Shown here piece by piece: positions 1-8,005 of a stretch of DNA of 64,000 nucleotides. The stretch comes from Clostridia bacterium (GTDB lineage Bacteria > Bacillota > Clostridia > Oscillospirales > CAG-272), in the NCBI GenBank assembly GCA_017481595.1, contig JAFUOY010000025.1, positions 1 through 64,000 of the forward strand, in the 5' to 3' direction. A program made the position numbers and the translations under genes. Under the pieces are notes generated by a model. That model saw only the letters and a list, made by a program, of their open reading frames with translations. It had not been told where the DNA came from and did not search any database. Each line of letters opens with the position of its first letter. The stretch's first letter is position 1.

Positions 1-158
1 CCTATGTTTCCGGTGCTTCCGTAACAGCAAGAGTTGTTCGTAACGGTAAGGCAAAGAAAATTTACGTTATGAAATATAAGGCTAAGAAGAACGAGAAGAA
101 GAAGATCGGTCACAGACAGCCTTATACAAAGGTACAGATCGAGAAGATCGAGGGCTAA
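1..158 (+). CDS. rplU: 50S ribosomal protein L21, 3' end only
   Basis: C-terminal part of ribosomal protein L21, a 23S rRNA-binding protein of the large subunit; the gene begins outside the window and the reading frame is entered at base 3. The visible 51 residues are strongly basic and carry the L21 C-terminal pattern: a KYKAKKN-type stretch, then [11 protein letters not shown] and an IEKI ending. The TAA stop lies 13 bases before prp, giving the order rplU-prp-rpmA that is conserved in Firmicutes. Only the start and N-terminal half are missing. Confidence 0.95.
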   Translation, partial: YVSGASVTARVVRNGKAKKIYVMKYKAKKNEKKKIGHRQPYTKVQIEKIEG

Positions 159-171
159 TTCGGAGAGAATT

Positions 172-552
172 ATGACAAAGGTCGTATTTTTCAAATCAGG
201 TGATTATTATTGGGGCTTTGAAGAGCAGGGACATGCAGGCTTTGCAGTAGACGGTAATGATATCGTTTGTGCGTCAATTTCTGCAATGACTATGCTTGTT
301 ATAAACGCAGTTGAGGTTGCGTATGCATCCAATATTGATTATGAGATTGACGAAGAAACTACAAATGTACGCGTTAGCTCGTGCAGTGCGTTGCCGGAGT
401 ACGAGCAGGATGAGAAAAAGAGATACGCTATCTCGGGTCTCATTATGGCGTATTACTATCAGCTTATCGATTTAGTCGAGGATTATTACGACTATCTTGA
501 TGTAGATGTAATCGAAAAGGAATATGACGGCGACAAAAAACGTAAAAAATAA
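172..552 (+). CDS. prp: Ribosomal-processing cysteine protease Prp
   Basis: Prp (YsxB family) cuts the N-terminal extension from ribosomal protein L27 in Firmicutes. The 126-residue protein has the family's catalytic pair in place: a GHA motif with His21 and an IVCAS motif with Cys33, at nearly the same positions as His22/Cys34 of the Staphylococcus enzyme. The C-terminal tail is acidic then lysine-rich and longer than in the shortest members. It sits between rplU and rpmA, and the substrate gene follows after 16 bases, so protease and target are made from one transcript. The downstream L27 keeps the cleavage sequence, so the pair appears functional. Confidence 0.95.
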   Translation: MTKVVFFKSGDYYWGFEEQGHAGFAVDGNDIVCASISAMTMLVINAVEVAYASNIDYEIDEETTNVRVSSCSALPEYEQDEKKRYAISGLIMAYYYQLIDLVEDYYDYLDVDVIEKEYDGDKKRKK

Positions 553-568
553 GACGGAGGAACATATA

Positions 569-847
569 ATGTTAAGACTTGGTTTACAGTTCTTCGCTCA
601 TAAAAAGGGTGTTGGTTCCACAAAGAACGGCCGTGACAGCGAATCCAAGAGACTTGGTGTTAAGAAGGCTGACGGTGCATCTGTTCTTGCAGGTAACATC
701 ATCGTAAGACAGAGAGGAACAAAGATTCATCCCGGTACAAATGTAGGTATCGGATCTGACGATACACTCTTCGCATTGGTTGACGGTGTTGTAAAGTTTG
801 AGCACGCAACAAAGGACAAGAAGAGAGTAAGCGTTTACGCAAAATAA
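569..847 (+). CDS. rpmA: 50S ribosomal protein L27 with cleavable N-terminal extension
   Basis: L27 contributes to the peptidyl-transferase region of the 50S subunit. The 92-residue protein starts [16 protein letters not shown]: the LGLQFFA stretch is the Prp recognition and cut site, and mature L27 begins at the [21 protein letters not shown] segment. The start ATG follows a GACGGAGGAAC ribosome-binding site. An in-frame ATG upstream at 524 overlaps prp and lacks such a site, so the internal ATG is chosen. A strong terminator follows, and obg is not the next gene here. Confidence 0.96.
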   Translation: MLRLGLQFFAHKKGVGSTKNGRDSESKRLGVKKADGASVLAGNIIVRQRGTKIHPGTNVGIGSDDTLFALVDGVVKFEHATKDKKRVSVYAK

Positions 848-866
848 TTAGCTTTCAAAGAAAAAT

Positions 867-897
867 ATCTCCACTACGACGTGGAGATTTTTTCTTT
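867..897 (+). terminator. Intrinsic terminator after rpmA
   Basis: An 8-bp stem ATCTCCAC / GTGGAGAT with a 6-base loop is followed by a T-rich run (TTTTTCTTTTT). It closes the rplU-prp-rpmA operon. The rest of the gap to the next gene holds a promoter and nothing else I recognise. Confidence 0.85.
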
Positions 898-985
898 TTG
901 TATTATAAAGCAGGGTATATGGATTATGATATTGCTTTATCTTATAAAAAGAATATAAAAATGTCATAATAATTAGAAAAACCTC

Positions 986-1014
986 TTCACAGAAGGAAAT
1001 TTTTATGTTAAAAT
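986..1014 (+). promoter_or_regulatory. Sigma-A-type promoter for sufC-sufB
   Basis: TTCACA, 17-base spacer, TAAAAT, about 60 bases before the sufC start. It is the best-spaced promoter in this gap. No IscR-like or SufR-like palindrome is evident. Confidence 0.5.
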
Positions 1015-1073
1015 ACTCTAATGAATAGTTTTACTGTTCTTTATATAAATACTAAATGTAAAGGAGTGATTTT

Positions 1074-1796
1074 ATGCTTGAACTTATAAATGTTTCGTTT
1101 GAGGTTGACGCGGAAAATGAGAAAAAAGAAATACTTAAGGACGTCAGCCTTAAAATAGATGATCGCTTCGTTGCTATTACAGGACCAAACGGCGGAGGCA
1201 AATCCACCCTTGCTAAAATAATTGCGGGTATATATCAGCCTACCTCCGGTAAGATACTGTTTGACGGTGAGGATATTACGAATATGTCCATTACGGAAAG
1301 AGCAAGGAAGGGTATCAGCTTTGCTTTTCAACAGCCTGTAAGATTCAAGGGTCTTACAGTAAAGGATCTTATTACTTTAGCCGCAGGCAAGAGTATTAAC
1401 GTATCCGAGGCTTGCACCTATCTTTCAGAGGTTGGACTCTGCGCAAGAGATTATATTAACAGAGAGGTAAACGCATCCTTGTCCGGCGGTGAGCTTAAGA
1501 GAATTGAGATCGCTATGATAATGGCAAGAGGAACTAAGCTTTCTGTATTTGACGAGCCCGAGGCGGGTATCGACCTTTGGAGCTTCAATAATCTTATCAA
1601 GGTATTTGAAAAAATGTATGACAAAATAAACGGTTCCATTATTATAATCTCACATCAGGAAAGAATACTTAATATTGCCGATAAAATAGTTGTCGTTGCT
1701 AACGGCAAGATAAAGCAATACGGCGCAAAAGAGGATATTTTACCCGAGCTTCTTGGCAGAGGCGCGGCAGAATCCTCCTGTAAAGCATTTGATTAA
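1074..1796 (+). CDS. sufC: Fe-S cluster assembly ATPase SufC (SmsC type)
   Basis: ABC-type ATPase that powers Fe-S cluster assembly on the SufB scaffold in the cytoplasm. All ABC motifs are present: Walker A GPNGGGKST at residues 37-45, signature LSGGE at 136-140, Walker B LSVFDEP near 156-162 and the switch histidine in IISHQ (His194). The 240-residue length is normal for SufC. The ATG follows a GGAG site. The next gene, 12 bases on, is its SufB/D-type partner, and no sufS, sufU or separate sufD is present. That two-gene layout matches the minimal SMS system of anaerobes and archaea. General ABC transport is unlikely because no permease adjoins it. Confidence 0.88.
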   Translation: MLELINVSFEVDAENEKKEILKDVSLKIDDRFVAITGPNGGGKSTLAKIIAGIYQPTSGKILFDGEDITNMSITERARKGISFAFQQPVRFKGLTVKDLITLAAGKSINVSEACTYLSEVGLCARDYINREVNASLSGGELKRIEIAMIMARGTKLSVFDEPEAGIDLWSFNNLIKVFEKMYDKINGSIIIISHQERILNIADKIVVVANGKIKQYGAKEDILPELLGRGAAESSCKAFD

Positions 1797-1808
1797 GGAG
1801 GTATAGCT

Positions 1809-2726
1809 ATGGAAAAAATTCAAAAGGACCTTCTTGAAAAGATTGCCGATCTTCACGGCACACCCGAGGGAGCGTATAACATCCGTGCAAACGGTGCTCT
1901 CGGCGGCAGAAATACAACTGCCAATATTGATATAGTCACAAAAGAGGACAAGCCGGGTATTGACATTATAATCAAGCCTGGTACGAAGAACGAAAGTGTT
2001 CATATCCCCGTTGTAATCAGCCAAAGCGGACTTACAGACCTTGTATATAACGATTTCTTCATCGGTGACGATGCAGACGTTGTTATTATTGCAGGCTGCG
2101 GTATTCACAACAGCGGTGATAAAGCGTCGGAGCATGACGGTATCCATACCTTCCACGTTGGTAAAAATGCAAAGATCAAGTACGTTGAAAAGCATTACGG
2201 CGCAGGGGATGGCAACGGCGAAAATATTATGAATCCCACAACGGTTATCGAAATAGATGACGGCGGATATATGGAGATGGAGACCACACAGATAAAGGGT
2301 ATCGACTCCACAAAGCGCGTAACGACCGCTAAGCTTGGTAACGATGCAAAGGTGGTAATTAAGGAAAAGCTTATGACCCACGGCTCCCAGTTTGCAGAAA
2401 CTGAATTTACCGTTGACTTGAACGGAGAAAATTCGGGCGCTAACGTAATTTCCCGTTCCGTTGCAAAGGACACATCGAAGCAGGTATTTTTGTCACGTAT
2501 AAACGGCAATAATAAATGCTCGGGCCACACGGAGTGCGACGCCATTATTATGGATAATGCAACCGTTGCCGCAATTCCCGAAATTACGGCAAACCACATA
2601 GACGCTTCCTTGATTCACGAGGCGGCAATCGGTAAAATAGCAGGTGAGCAGCTTATTAAGCTTATGACTCTCGGTCTTACCGAGCAGGAGGCTGAGGAGC
2701 AGATCGTCAGCGGCTTCCTTAAATGA
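1809..2726 (+). CDS. sufB: Fe-S cluster scaffold SufB/SufD-like protein (SmsB type)
   Basis: Partner of the upstream SufC ATPase. At 305 residues it is much shorter than classical SufB (about 465-490) and lacks the N-terminal helical region, as expected for the SmsB form, which probably works as a homodimer bound to two SufC subunits. The repetitive beta-helix character (alternating hydrophobic and Gly/Asp residues, about 40-260) is visible. Candidate cluster-assembly residues in the conserved C-terminal part are Cys237, Cys243 and the His270-Glu271 pair in the ASLIHEAAIGKI segment. The start has an AAGGAGG site, and a palindromic terminator follows. The SufC pairing is firm; the cluster-ligand assignment is inference. 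Confidence 0.85.
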   Translation: MEKIQKDLLEKIADLHGTPEGAYNIRANGALGGRNTTANIDIVTKEDKPGIDIIIKPGTKNESVHIPVVISQSGLTDLVYNDFFIGDDADVVIIAGCGIHNSGDKASEHDGIHTFHVGKNAKIKYVEKHYGAGDGNGENIMNPTTVIEIDDGGYMEMETTQIKGIDSTKRVTTAKLGNDAKVVIKEKLMTHGSQFAETEFTVDLNGENSGANVISRSVAKDTSKQVFLSRINGNNKCSGHTECDAIIMDNATVAAIPEITANHIDASLIHEAAIGKIAGEQLIKLMTLGLTEQEAEEQIVSGFLK

Positions 2727-2732
2727 TTCCTA

Positions 2733-2757
2733 AGAGAGTGGATATCCACTCTCTTTT
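2733..2757 (+). terminator. Terminator after sufB
   Basis: A perfect palindrome, AGAGAGTGGA-TATC-reverse complement arranged as one 22-base inverted repeat, is followed by TTTT. It ends the sufCB transcript just before the lysR-type promoter. Confidence 0.8.
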
Positions 2758-2763
2758 GTATTC

Positions 2764-2792
2764 TTGACATCGGAAATAATATATGGTAAAAT
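2764..2792 (+). promoter_or_regulatory. Promoter of the LysR-type regulator gene
   Basis: Perfect -35 TTGACA, 17-base spacer, -10 TAAAAT, about 30 bases before the start codon. It lies directly after the sufB terminator, so the regulator is transcribed independently. Confidence 0.75.
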
Positions 2793-2822
2793 ATATAGGT
2801 AAAATTCCTTTGGAGGTATGGT

Positions 2823-3743
2823 ATGAACATTCAGTATCTTAAATACGCCATAGAGGTGGAAAAGCATAAATCCATCAGCAAGGCGGCAAAAAATTTATAT
2901 ATGGGTCAGCCTAACCTCAGCCGTGCTATAAAGGAGCTGGAGGATAGCCTTGGTATCGTTATTTTTGAAAGAACGTCAAAGGGAATTGCCGTTACTCCCA
3001 ACGGCGAGGAGTTTTTGCAGTATGCAAAAAGGATACTTTCACAGATAGACGAGCTTGAGGAAATATATAAAACAGGCAAGTCCGATAAGCAGCAGTTTTC
3101 TGCTTGTGTCCCCCGCGCGGGATATATTGCATACGCCTTTAGTGAGCTTGCAAAATCCATAAAAACAGACACTCCTGCCGAGATTTTCTATAAGGAAACA
3201 AACTCAATGCGCGCTATCAACAATGTTTTGCGAGGAGAATACAACCTTGCAATAATCAGATATCAGGAGGCGTTTGAAAAATATTTTGAGTCTATGTTCA
3301 AGGAAAAGAACCTTGTGGCAAAGACCATTACGGAGTTTTCCTACGTTCTTGCAATGTCGGTAAATAATCCTCTTGCAAAAAAGGAGGACATCACCCCCGA
3401 GGATCTTTCCGATTATATTGAAATTGCCCACGCAGACCCCTACGTGCCATCCCTCCCCGTTATCGACGTTAAAAAGGCGGAAATGTCGGAATTCGTTGAT
3501 AAGAGAATTTACGTGTTTGAAAGAGCGAGCCAGTATATGCTCCTTGAACAGGTACCGAATACCTTTATGTGGGTGTCCCCAATGCCCGATGAAATGCTTG
3601 CAAACAATAACCTTGTTGAGCGTGAGTGTGGATATATGAAGAAGAAGTACAAGGACGTTTTAATTTACAGAGATAATTATAAGCTTACCGATATAGATAA
3701 AAAGTTTATTTCCCTTGTTTTAAAGGCAAAGGAAGGAATGTAG
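2823..3743 (+). CDS. LysR-family transcriptional regulator
   Basis: DNA-binding regulator with an N-terminal winged helix-turn-helix (about residues 1-62) containing the family pattern SISKAAKNLYMGQPNLSRAIKELE followed by LGIVIFERT. The C-terminal two-lobed effector domain occupies about 90-295. Its 306 residues are the usual LysR length. It has its own strong promoter and terminator, so it is monocistronic. LysR regulators often control a divergent neighbour, but here both flanking genes point the same way, so the target is unknown. The regulated pathway and ligand cannot be told from the sequence. Confidence 0.9.
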   Translation: MNIQYLKYAIEVEKHKSISKAAKNLYMGQPNLSRAIKELEDSLGIVIFERTSKGIAVTPNGEEFLQYAKRILSQIDELEEIYKTGKSDKQQFSACVPRAGYIAYAFSELAKSIKTDTPAEIFYKETNSMRAINNVLRGEYNLAIIRYQEAFEKYFESMFKEKNLVAKTITEFSYVLAMSVNNPLAKKEDITPEDLSDYIEIAHADPYVPSLPVIDVKKAEMSEFVDKRIYVFERASQYMLLEQVPNTFMWVSPMPDEMLANNNLVERECGYMKKKYKDVLIYRDNYKLTDIDKKFISLVLKAKEGM

Positions 3744-3792
3744 TATTTTATAAGCGCAAGAGTAAATTTGCAAATTTTGAATATACTGAAAG

Positions 3793-3815
3793 GAGAGTAT
3801 TTTTTACTCTCTTTT
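3793..3815 (+). terminator. Terminator after the LysR gene
   Basis: A 7-bp stem GAGAGTA / TACTCTC closes a 5-T loop and is followed by TTTTCTGTT. The roughly 200 bases beyond it contain no credible gene, only AT-rich sequence with possible operators for adhE. Confidence 0.7.
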
Positions 3816-3923
3816 CTGTTTTTCAGGCTATGCTAAAAAACATATCGTTTAAATGAGAATTTTTGCGTAAAAGCTGTCAAAATTTAACAGAAAATGGGGG
3901 AGAAAATAAAAAAAGTCAAATTT

Positions 3924-3941
3924 TTGTTAATTTTTTACAAA
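3924..3941 (+). promoter_or_regulatory. Possible Rex operator upstream of adhE
   Basis: TTGTTAA-TTTT-TTACAAA matches 12 of the 14 defined positions of the Rex redox-repressor site TTGTTAA-N4-TTAACAA. Rex senses the NADH/NAD ratio and commonly represses adhE in Firmicutes. The site is about 110 bases upstream of the likely promoter. The region is very AT-rich, so chance similarity is possible. Confidence 0.35.
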
Positions 3942-4016
3942 AAGTAATAGTAAAAGCAGGTAAATTAAGCAATTTTAGATATGTATTTAAAGATATAGCT
4001 CTATACCTTATAAGCA

Positions 4017-4046
4017 TTTCACAAATCGAAATTTTTGTGATAAAAT
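4017..4046 (+). promoter_or_regulatory. Likely adhE promoter overlapping an inverted repeat
   Basis: An inverted repeat TCACAAA-N8-TTTGTGA (4019-4040) directly abuts a TAAAAT -10 element (4041-4046), with a weak TTTCAC -35 at 18 bases. A repressor on the palindrome would block the promoter. The half-sites resemble Rex or CRP-like sites in inverted order. The regulator is not identifiable from sequence. Confidence 0.45.
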
Positions 4047-4093
4047 ATCTTGCGTAAAATAAAATCACATTCTTGCGAGGAAGGGGTATTATT

Positions 4094-6706
4094 ATGAAAG
4101 AATATCAAATCGTAGAAAATGTTGAAACCTTTGAGGCGGCGCTTAAAAGAGTAAAGGCTGCTCAGGCTAAATTCGCTACTTATACACAGGAGCAGGTAGA
4201 TAAGATCTTTGCGGCGGCAGCTCTTGCGGCTAACAAGGAAAGAATCGCTCTTGCAAAAATGGCAGTAGCAGAAACAGGTATGGGAGTTGTAGAGGATAAG
4301 GTTATAAAGAACCATCTTGCTTCCGAATTTATTTATAATAAGTACAGAGATGAAAAGACCTGTGACGTAATTGCAGAGGATAAATCCGCAGGTATACAGA
4401 AGATCGCGGCGCCCATTGGCGTTGTAGGCGCGGTTATACCCACTACAAACCCTACGTCCACGGCTATATTCAAAACGCTTCTTGCCCTTAAAACAAGAAA
4501 CGGTATTATAATAAGCCCTCATCCGAGAGCAAAGCTTTCCACAATTGCGGCATCCAAGGTGGTTCTTGAGGCTGCAGTAAAGGCAGGCGCACCCGAGGAT
4601 ATTATCGCTTGGATAGACGTACCAAGCCTTGAGCTTACAAATCTTCTTATGAGAGAAAGCGATATCATACTTGCAACAGGCGGTCCCGGTATGGTTAAGG
4701 CGGCGTATTCCAGCGGTAAGCCCGCCCTTGGCGTAGGCGCAGGTAACACCCCCGCTATCATTGATGACAGCGCGGATATTCTCCTTGCCGTAAACTCTAT
4801 TATCCACTCAAAGACCTTTGATAACGGTATGATCTGCGCATCCGAGCAGTCAGTTATAGTTCTTGATACTATCTACGATGAGGTAAAGGCAGAGTTTGCC
4901 CGTCGCGGATGCTATTTCCTTACAGAGGAGGAAACGGAAAAGGTTCGTAAGACTATAATCATAAACGGCGCATTGAACGCAAAGATCGTTGGTCAGAGCG
5001 CGTACAGAATCGCTCAGCTTTCCGGAGTTTCGGTTCCTGAAAAGACAAAGATCCTTATTGGCGAGGTTGAAAGCGTTGACCTTAGCGAGGAATTCGCACA
5101 CGAAAAGCTTTCTCCCGTTCTTGCAATGTACAAGGCGCACACCTTTGACGAGGCTCTTGATAAGGCTTACTGCTTGATAGAGGACGGCGGTCTCGGACAC
5201 ACATCCTCCATCTATTTGAACGAATATACACAAAAAGAGAAGCTTGAAAAATTTGCCCTTAAGATGAAGACCTGCCGTATTCTTGTAAATACACCTTCAT
5301 CCCACGGCGGCGTTGGCGACGTTTATAACTTCAGCCTCGCTCCCTCACTTACACTCGGCTGCGGCTCCTGGGGTGGTAACTCCATTTCCGACAACGTAGG
5401 TGTAAAGCACCTTCTCAACATCAAAACAGTAGCTATAAGGAGAGAAAATATGCTTTGGTTCAGAGCGCCTGAAAAGGTTTATATAAAGAAGGGCTGCTTG
5501 CCCGTTGCCTTGGCTGAGCTTAAGGACGTTATGGGCAAGAAGAAGGCGTTTATCGTAACCGACACCTTCCTTTTCAACAACGGATACGCTAAGCCCATTA
5601 CGGATGAGCTTTCTAAGATGGGTATTCAGTACGCTACCTTCCATAACGTAGAGCCCGATCCTACCCTTGCTTGCGCTAAAGAGGGCGCAGAGCAGATGAA
5701 GGCGTTCCAGCCCGACGTTATTATCGCCCTTGGCGGCGGCTCCGCTATGGACGCGGCAAAGATCATGTGGGTAATGTATGAGCATCCCGAGGTAGACTTT
5801 ATGGATATGGCAATGAGATTTATGGATATCCGTAAGAGAATTTACACCTTCCCCAAAATGGGTGAAAAGGCGTACTTTATCGCTATCCCCACGTCTGCAG
5901 GTACAGGCTCCGAGGTTACTCCCTTCGCAGTTATCACAGATGAAAAATCAGGTGTTAAGTACCCCTTGGCAGACTATGAGCTTCTTCCCAATATGGCAAT
6001 CATAGACACAGACTTCCATATGTCCGCGCCCCGTGGACTTACGGCTGCATCAGGTATTGACGCCGTAACTCACGCACTCGAGGCATATGCATCCATTATG
6101 GCAACGGATTATACTGACGGCTTGGCTCTTAAGGCACTTAAGGTAATATTTGAATACCTTCCCAGAGCGTACGAAAACGGTCAGAATGACGTTGTCGCAC
6201 GTGAGAAGATGGCCAATGCGGCAACTATTGCAGGTATGGCATTTGCCAACGCATTCCTTGGCGTATGTCACTCCATGGCTCACAAGCTTGGCGCATTCCA
6301 CCATCTCCCCCACGGCGTAGCTAACGCCCTTATGATAAACGAGGTAATAAGATTCAACTCCGAGGAGGCTCCTGTAAAGATGGGAACGTTCTCCCAGTAT
6401 GATCATCCTCATACTCTTGCCCGCTATGCCGAGGTTGCTGATTACTTAAGATGCGGCGGCAGCACAGACGAGGAAAAGGTAGAAAATCTTATTAAGGCTA
6501 TTGACGAGCTTAAGGCTAAGGTAGGCATTAAGGCTACTATCAGGGACTACGGCGTTGATGAGCAGTACTTCCTTGACAACCTTGACGAAATGGTAGAGCA
6601 GGCGTTTGATGACCAGTGCACAGGCGCTAACCCCAGATATCCTCTTATGAGCGAGATCAAGGCTATGTATCTTAACGCATACTACGGCACGAGCGAAAAG
6701 GTTTAA
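4094..6706 (+). CDS. adhE: Bifunctional acetaldehyde/alcohol dehydrogenase AdhE
   Basis: Converts acetyl-CoA to acetaldehyde and then ethanol, reoxidising two NADH in fermentation; the family forms spirosomes. The N-terminal CoA-acylating aldehyde dehydrogenase domain (about 1-440) has its catalytic Cys248 in NGMICASEQ. The C-terminal iron-dependent alcohol dehydrogenase domain (about 450-870) has the nucleotide loop GGGSAMDAAK (547-556). Its iron ligands are Asp656 and His660 (DAVTH), His726 (GVCHSMAH) and His740 (LPHG). The ATG at 4094 is preceded by AGGAAGGGG at good spacing; an in-frame TTG at 4073 lies before that site and is rejected. The 870-residue length is typical. A possible operator lies upstream. 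No adjacent fermentation gene is seen. Confidence 0.97.
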   Translation: MKEYQIVENVETFEAALKRVKAAQAKFATYTQEQVDKIFAAAALAANKERIALAKMAVAETGMGVVEDKVIKNHLASEFIYNKYRDEKTCDVIAEDKSAGIQKIAAPIGVVGAVIPTTNPTSTAIFKTLLALKTRNGIIISPHPRAKLSTIAASKVVLEAAVKAGAPEDIIAWIDVPSLELTNLLMRESDIILATGGPGMVKAAYSSGKPALGVGAGNTPAIIDDSADILLAVNSIIHSKTFDNGMICASEQSVIVLDTIYDEVKAEFARRGCYFLTEEETEKVRKTIIINGALNAKIVGQSAYRIAQLSGVSVPEKTKILIGEVESVDLSEEFAHEKLSPVLAMYKAHTFDEALDKAYCLIEDGGLGHTSSIYLNEYTQKEKLEKFALKMKTCRILVNTPSSHGGVGDVYNFSLAPSLTLGCGSWGGNSISDNVGVKHLLNIKTVAIRRENMLWFRAPEKVYIKKGCLPVALAELKDVMGKKKAFIVTDTFLFNNGYAKPITDELSKMGIQYATFHNVEPDPTLACAKEGAEQMKAFQPDVIIALGGGSAMDAAKIMWVMYEHPEVDFMDMAMRFMDIRKRIYTFPKMGEKAYFIAIPTSAGTGSEVTPFAVITDEKSGVKYPLADYELLPNMAIIDTDFHMSAPRGLTAASGIDAVTHALEAYASIMATDYTDGLALKALKVIFEYLPRAYENGQNDVVAREKMANAATIAGMAFANAFLGVCHSMAHKLGAFHHLPHGVANALMINEVIRFNSEEAPVKMGTFSQYDHPHTLARYAEVADYLRCGGSTDEEKVENLIKAIDELKAKVGIKATIRDYGVDEQYFLDNLDEMVEQAFDDQCTGANPRYPLMSEIKAMYLNAYYGTSEKV

Positions 6707-6787
6707 TTAGACCGCAAAACAAACTATTGTAATTTATCGCTTTATATGATAAAATAATAACAGACAAGAGTAAGAAGGAGGCTAATT

Positions 6788-7537
6788 ATGAAACTTGAAA
6801 ATGTAATAGCAGAAAGACCTACCAAAACAGTTTACCGTGACGGTGACAGATCGGTTAAGCTTTTTAATAAAGATTTTCCCAAGGCTGAGGTGCTTGCTCA
6901 GGCTAAAAACCAGGCTCTCGTTGAGGAGATCGATATAAATATCCCCAAGCTTTTGGAGGTTGGCACCGTAGACGGCAGATGGATGATCGTTTCCGAGTAC
7001 GTAGAGGGTACTCCCCTTGACGTTCTTATGAGAGAAAATCCAGACAAGATGGATGAATATCTTAATAAGTTTGTTGATCTTCAGATACTCATTCACTCAA
7101 AAAGATGCGCAGGACTTATCAAGCTTAAGGATAAGATGCACGCAAAGATAGACCTTACCTCCCTTGACGATTTTGTAAAGTATGAGCTTCATACCCGTCT
7201 TACGGGTATGCCCAAGCATAATAAGGTATGCCACGGCGACTTCAATCCCTCAAACGTTATCGTAACTGAAAGCGGTGAAATGTACGTTATCGACTGGTCA
7301 CACGTTACACAGGGTAACGCCTCCGCCGACGTTGCAAGAACCTACCTTATCTTTGTATTGAACGGTAACAAGGACCTTGCGGAAAAGTATATGGAGCTTT
7401 TCTGTGAAAAGACGGGTACTAAAAAAGCCTACGTACAGAAATGGCTTCCTATCGTAGCCGCATCTCAGTCCGTTAAGGGCAAGCCCGAGGAAAGAGAGCT
7501 TTTGCGCTCTTGGGCTAACGTAGTTGAATTCGAATAA
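6788..7537 (+). CDS. APH-fold phosphotransferase, substrate unknown
   Basis: A 249-residue kinase of the aminoglycoside/choline phosphotransferase fold. The catalytic loop HGDFNPSNV and the metal-binding VIDW segment are both present (about residues 153-185), as is a short N-lobe with an MIVSEYVEGTPL hinge. These families phosphorylate hydroxyls on small molecules such as choline, ethanolamine, sugars or antibiotics. Members with this overall look are usually annotated only as TIGR02172-like or generic phosphotransferases. It has its own GGAGG site after an 81-base gap from adhE and is followed by a strong terminator. Antibiotic resistance should not be assumed. Confidence 0.8.
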   Translation: MKLENVIAERPTKTVYRDGDRSVKLFNKDFPKAEVLAQAKNQALVEEIDINIPKLLEVGTVDGRWMIVSEYVEGTPLDVLMRENPDKMDEYLNKFVDLQILIHSKRCAGLIKLKDKMHAKIDLTSLDDFVKYELHTRLTGMPKHNKVCHGDFNPSNVIVTESGEMYVIDWSHVTQGNASADVARTYLIFVLNGNKDLAEKYMELFCEKTGTKKAYVQKWLPIVAASQSVKGKPEERELLRSWANVVEFE

Positions 7538-7631
7538 AGAATACGTGGTTGCTGCAACAAGCACAGACCAAAACAGACACGTTTAATATCCAAGGTTTAA
7601 TTTGTTTGTATATATCATAATATTTAAAGCT

Positions 7632-7665
7632 GAGATTTTGCCTTAGGGCAAAATCTCTTCTCTTT
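7632..7665 (+). terminator. Terminator after the APH-type kinase
   Basis: A perfect 11-bp stem GAGATTTTGCC / GGCAAAATCTC with loop TTAG is followed by TTCTCTTT. The roughly 90 bases between the kinase stop and this stem hold nothing recognisable. Confidence 0.8.
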
Positions 7666-7680
7666 ATGTGTCTGTTTTTA

Positions 7681-7746
7681 TGTGCGAATGCTTCTCCGGA
7701 GTACTAAGTACACCGACGAGTACGCATTCGCACATTCTGTACTCGT
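7681..7746. repeat. Compound inverted-repeat element with two competing stems
   Basis: An 11-bp perfect inverted repeat TGTGCGAATGC / GCATTCGCACA (7681-7691 with 7724-7734) encloses smaller palindromes (CTCCGGAG, TACTAAGTA). A second perfect 8-bp repeat, ACGAGTAC / GTACTCGT (7716-7723 with 7739-7746), straddles the right arm of the first, so the two stems exclude each other or form a knot. No T-tract follows, so this is not a simple terminator. It looks like a dispersed structured repeat (REP/MITE-like) or a structured RNA. GC content is higher than the surroundings. Confidence 0.55.
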
Positions 7747-7764
7747 TTCGCTAACCGCTAAAAT

Positions 7765-7789
7765 AGGGGCTAATTTATGATTAGCCCCT
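7765..7789 (-). terminator. Terminator of the 53-codon minus-strand gene
   Basis: A perfect 10-bp stem AGGGGCTAAT / ATTAGCCCCT with a 5-base loop. On the minus strand it is followed by ATTTTAG, six bases past the stop codon of the small gene. It supports that gene being real. Confidence 0.65.
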
Positions 7790-7794
7790 GAGCT

Positions 7795-7956
7795 TTATTT
7801 AGCCTTATTTTTTGTCTGCGCCTTATTTTGGCAGTTATTATTAGATTCGTTTTTCATTTGGTTTTCGTTCTTCATTTCCGTATAAGCACGGTTGGGAACT
7901 CTTGGCTCCAACGCGGGCACAAGCTCTGTCTTATTTTCTTTTGTTTTCTTACTCAA
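7795..7956 (-). CDS. Small basic hydrophilic protein, 53 residues, unknown
   Basis: This gene is supported by context rather than homology. On the minus strand an AAGAGGTGATAAAG ribosome-binding site precedes a TTG start. The frame runs 53 codons to TAA, then a 10-bp terminator hairpin. The product is lysine/asparagine-rich with no hydrophobic segment. Its middle contains ELVPALEPRVPNRAYTEMKN and it has a single cysteine near the C-terminus. A promoter with TTGCAA-N17-CATAAT lies upstream and shares its -35 with the divergent metF promoter. The CATAATATT -10 also resembles sporulation sigma F/G elements, so a spore-stage small protein is possible but unproven. I recognise no family. Confidence 0.6.
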   Translation of the reverse strand: MSKKTKENKTELVPALEPRVPNRAYTEMKNENQMKNESNNNCQNKAQTKNKAK

Positions 7957-8005
7957 CTTTATCACCTCTTTCCATAATTAGTTTTGCTCCAAAAACCAAA
8001 AAAAT

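Noticed and set aside
3863..4057. A 64-codon plus-strand frame upstream of adhE
   Set aside because: Very AT-rich, no ribosome-binding site, and it overlaps the likely promoter and operators.
4019..4807. A 262-codon frame antisense to adhE
   Set aside because: Cysteine/tyrosine-rich mirror frame of a strongly coding gene, created by its codon bias; no start signals. The same applies to the long antisense frames over nrdD (55662-56510), potCD (19623-20327) and sufB (1740-2381).
6788..7537. Aminoglycoside resistance gene
   Set aside because: The fold is APH-like, but no resistance-specific residues or mobile context are visible; many such kinases act on ordinary metabolites.
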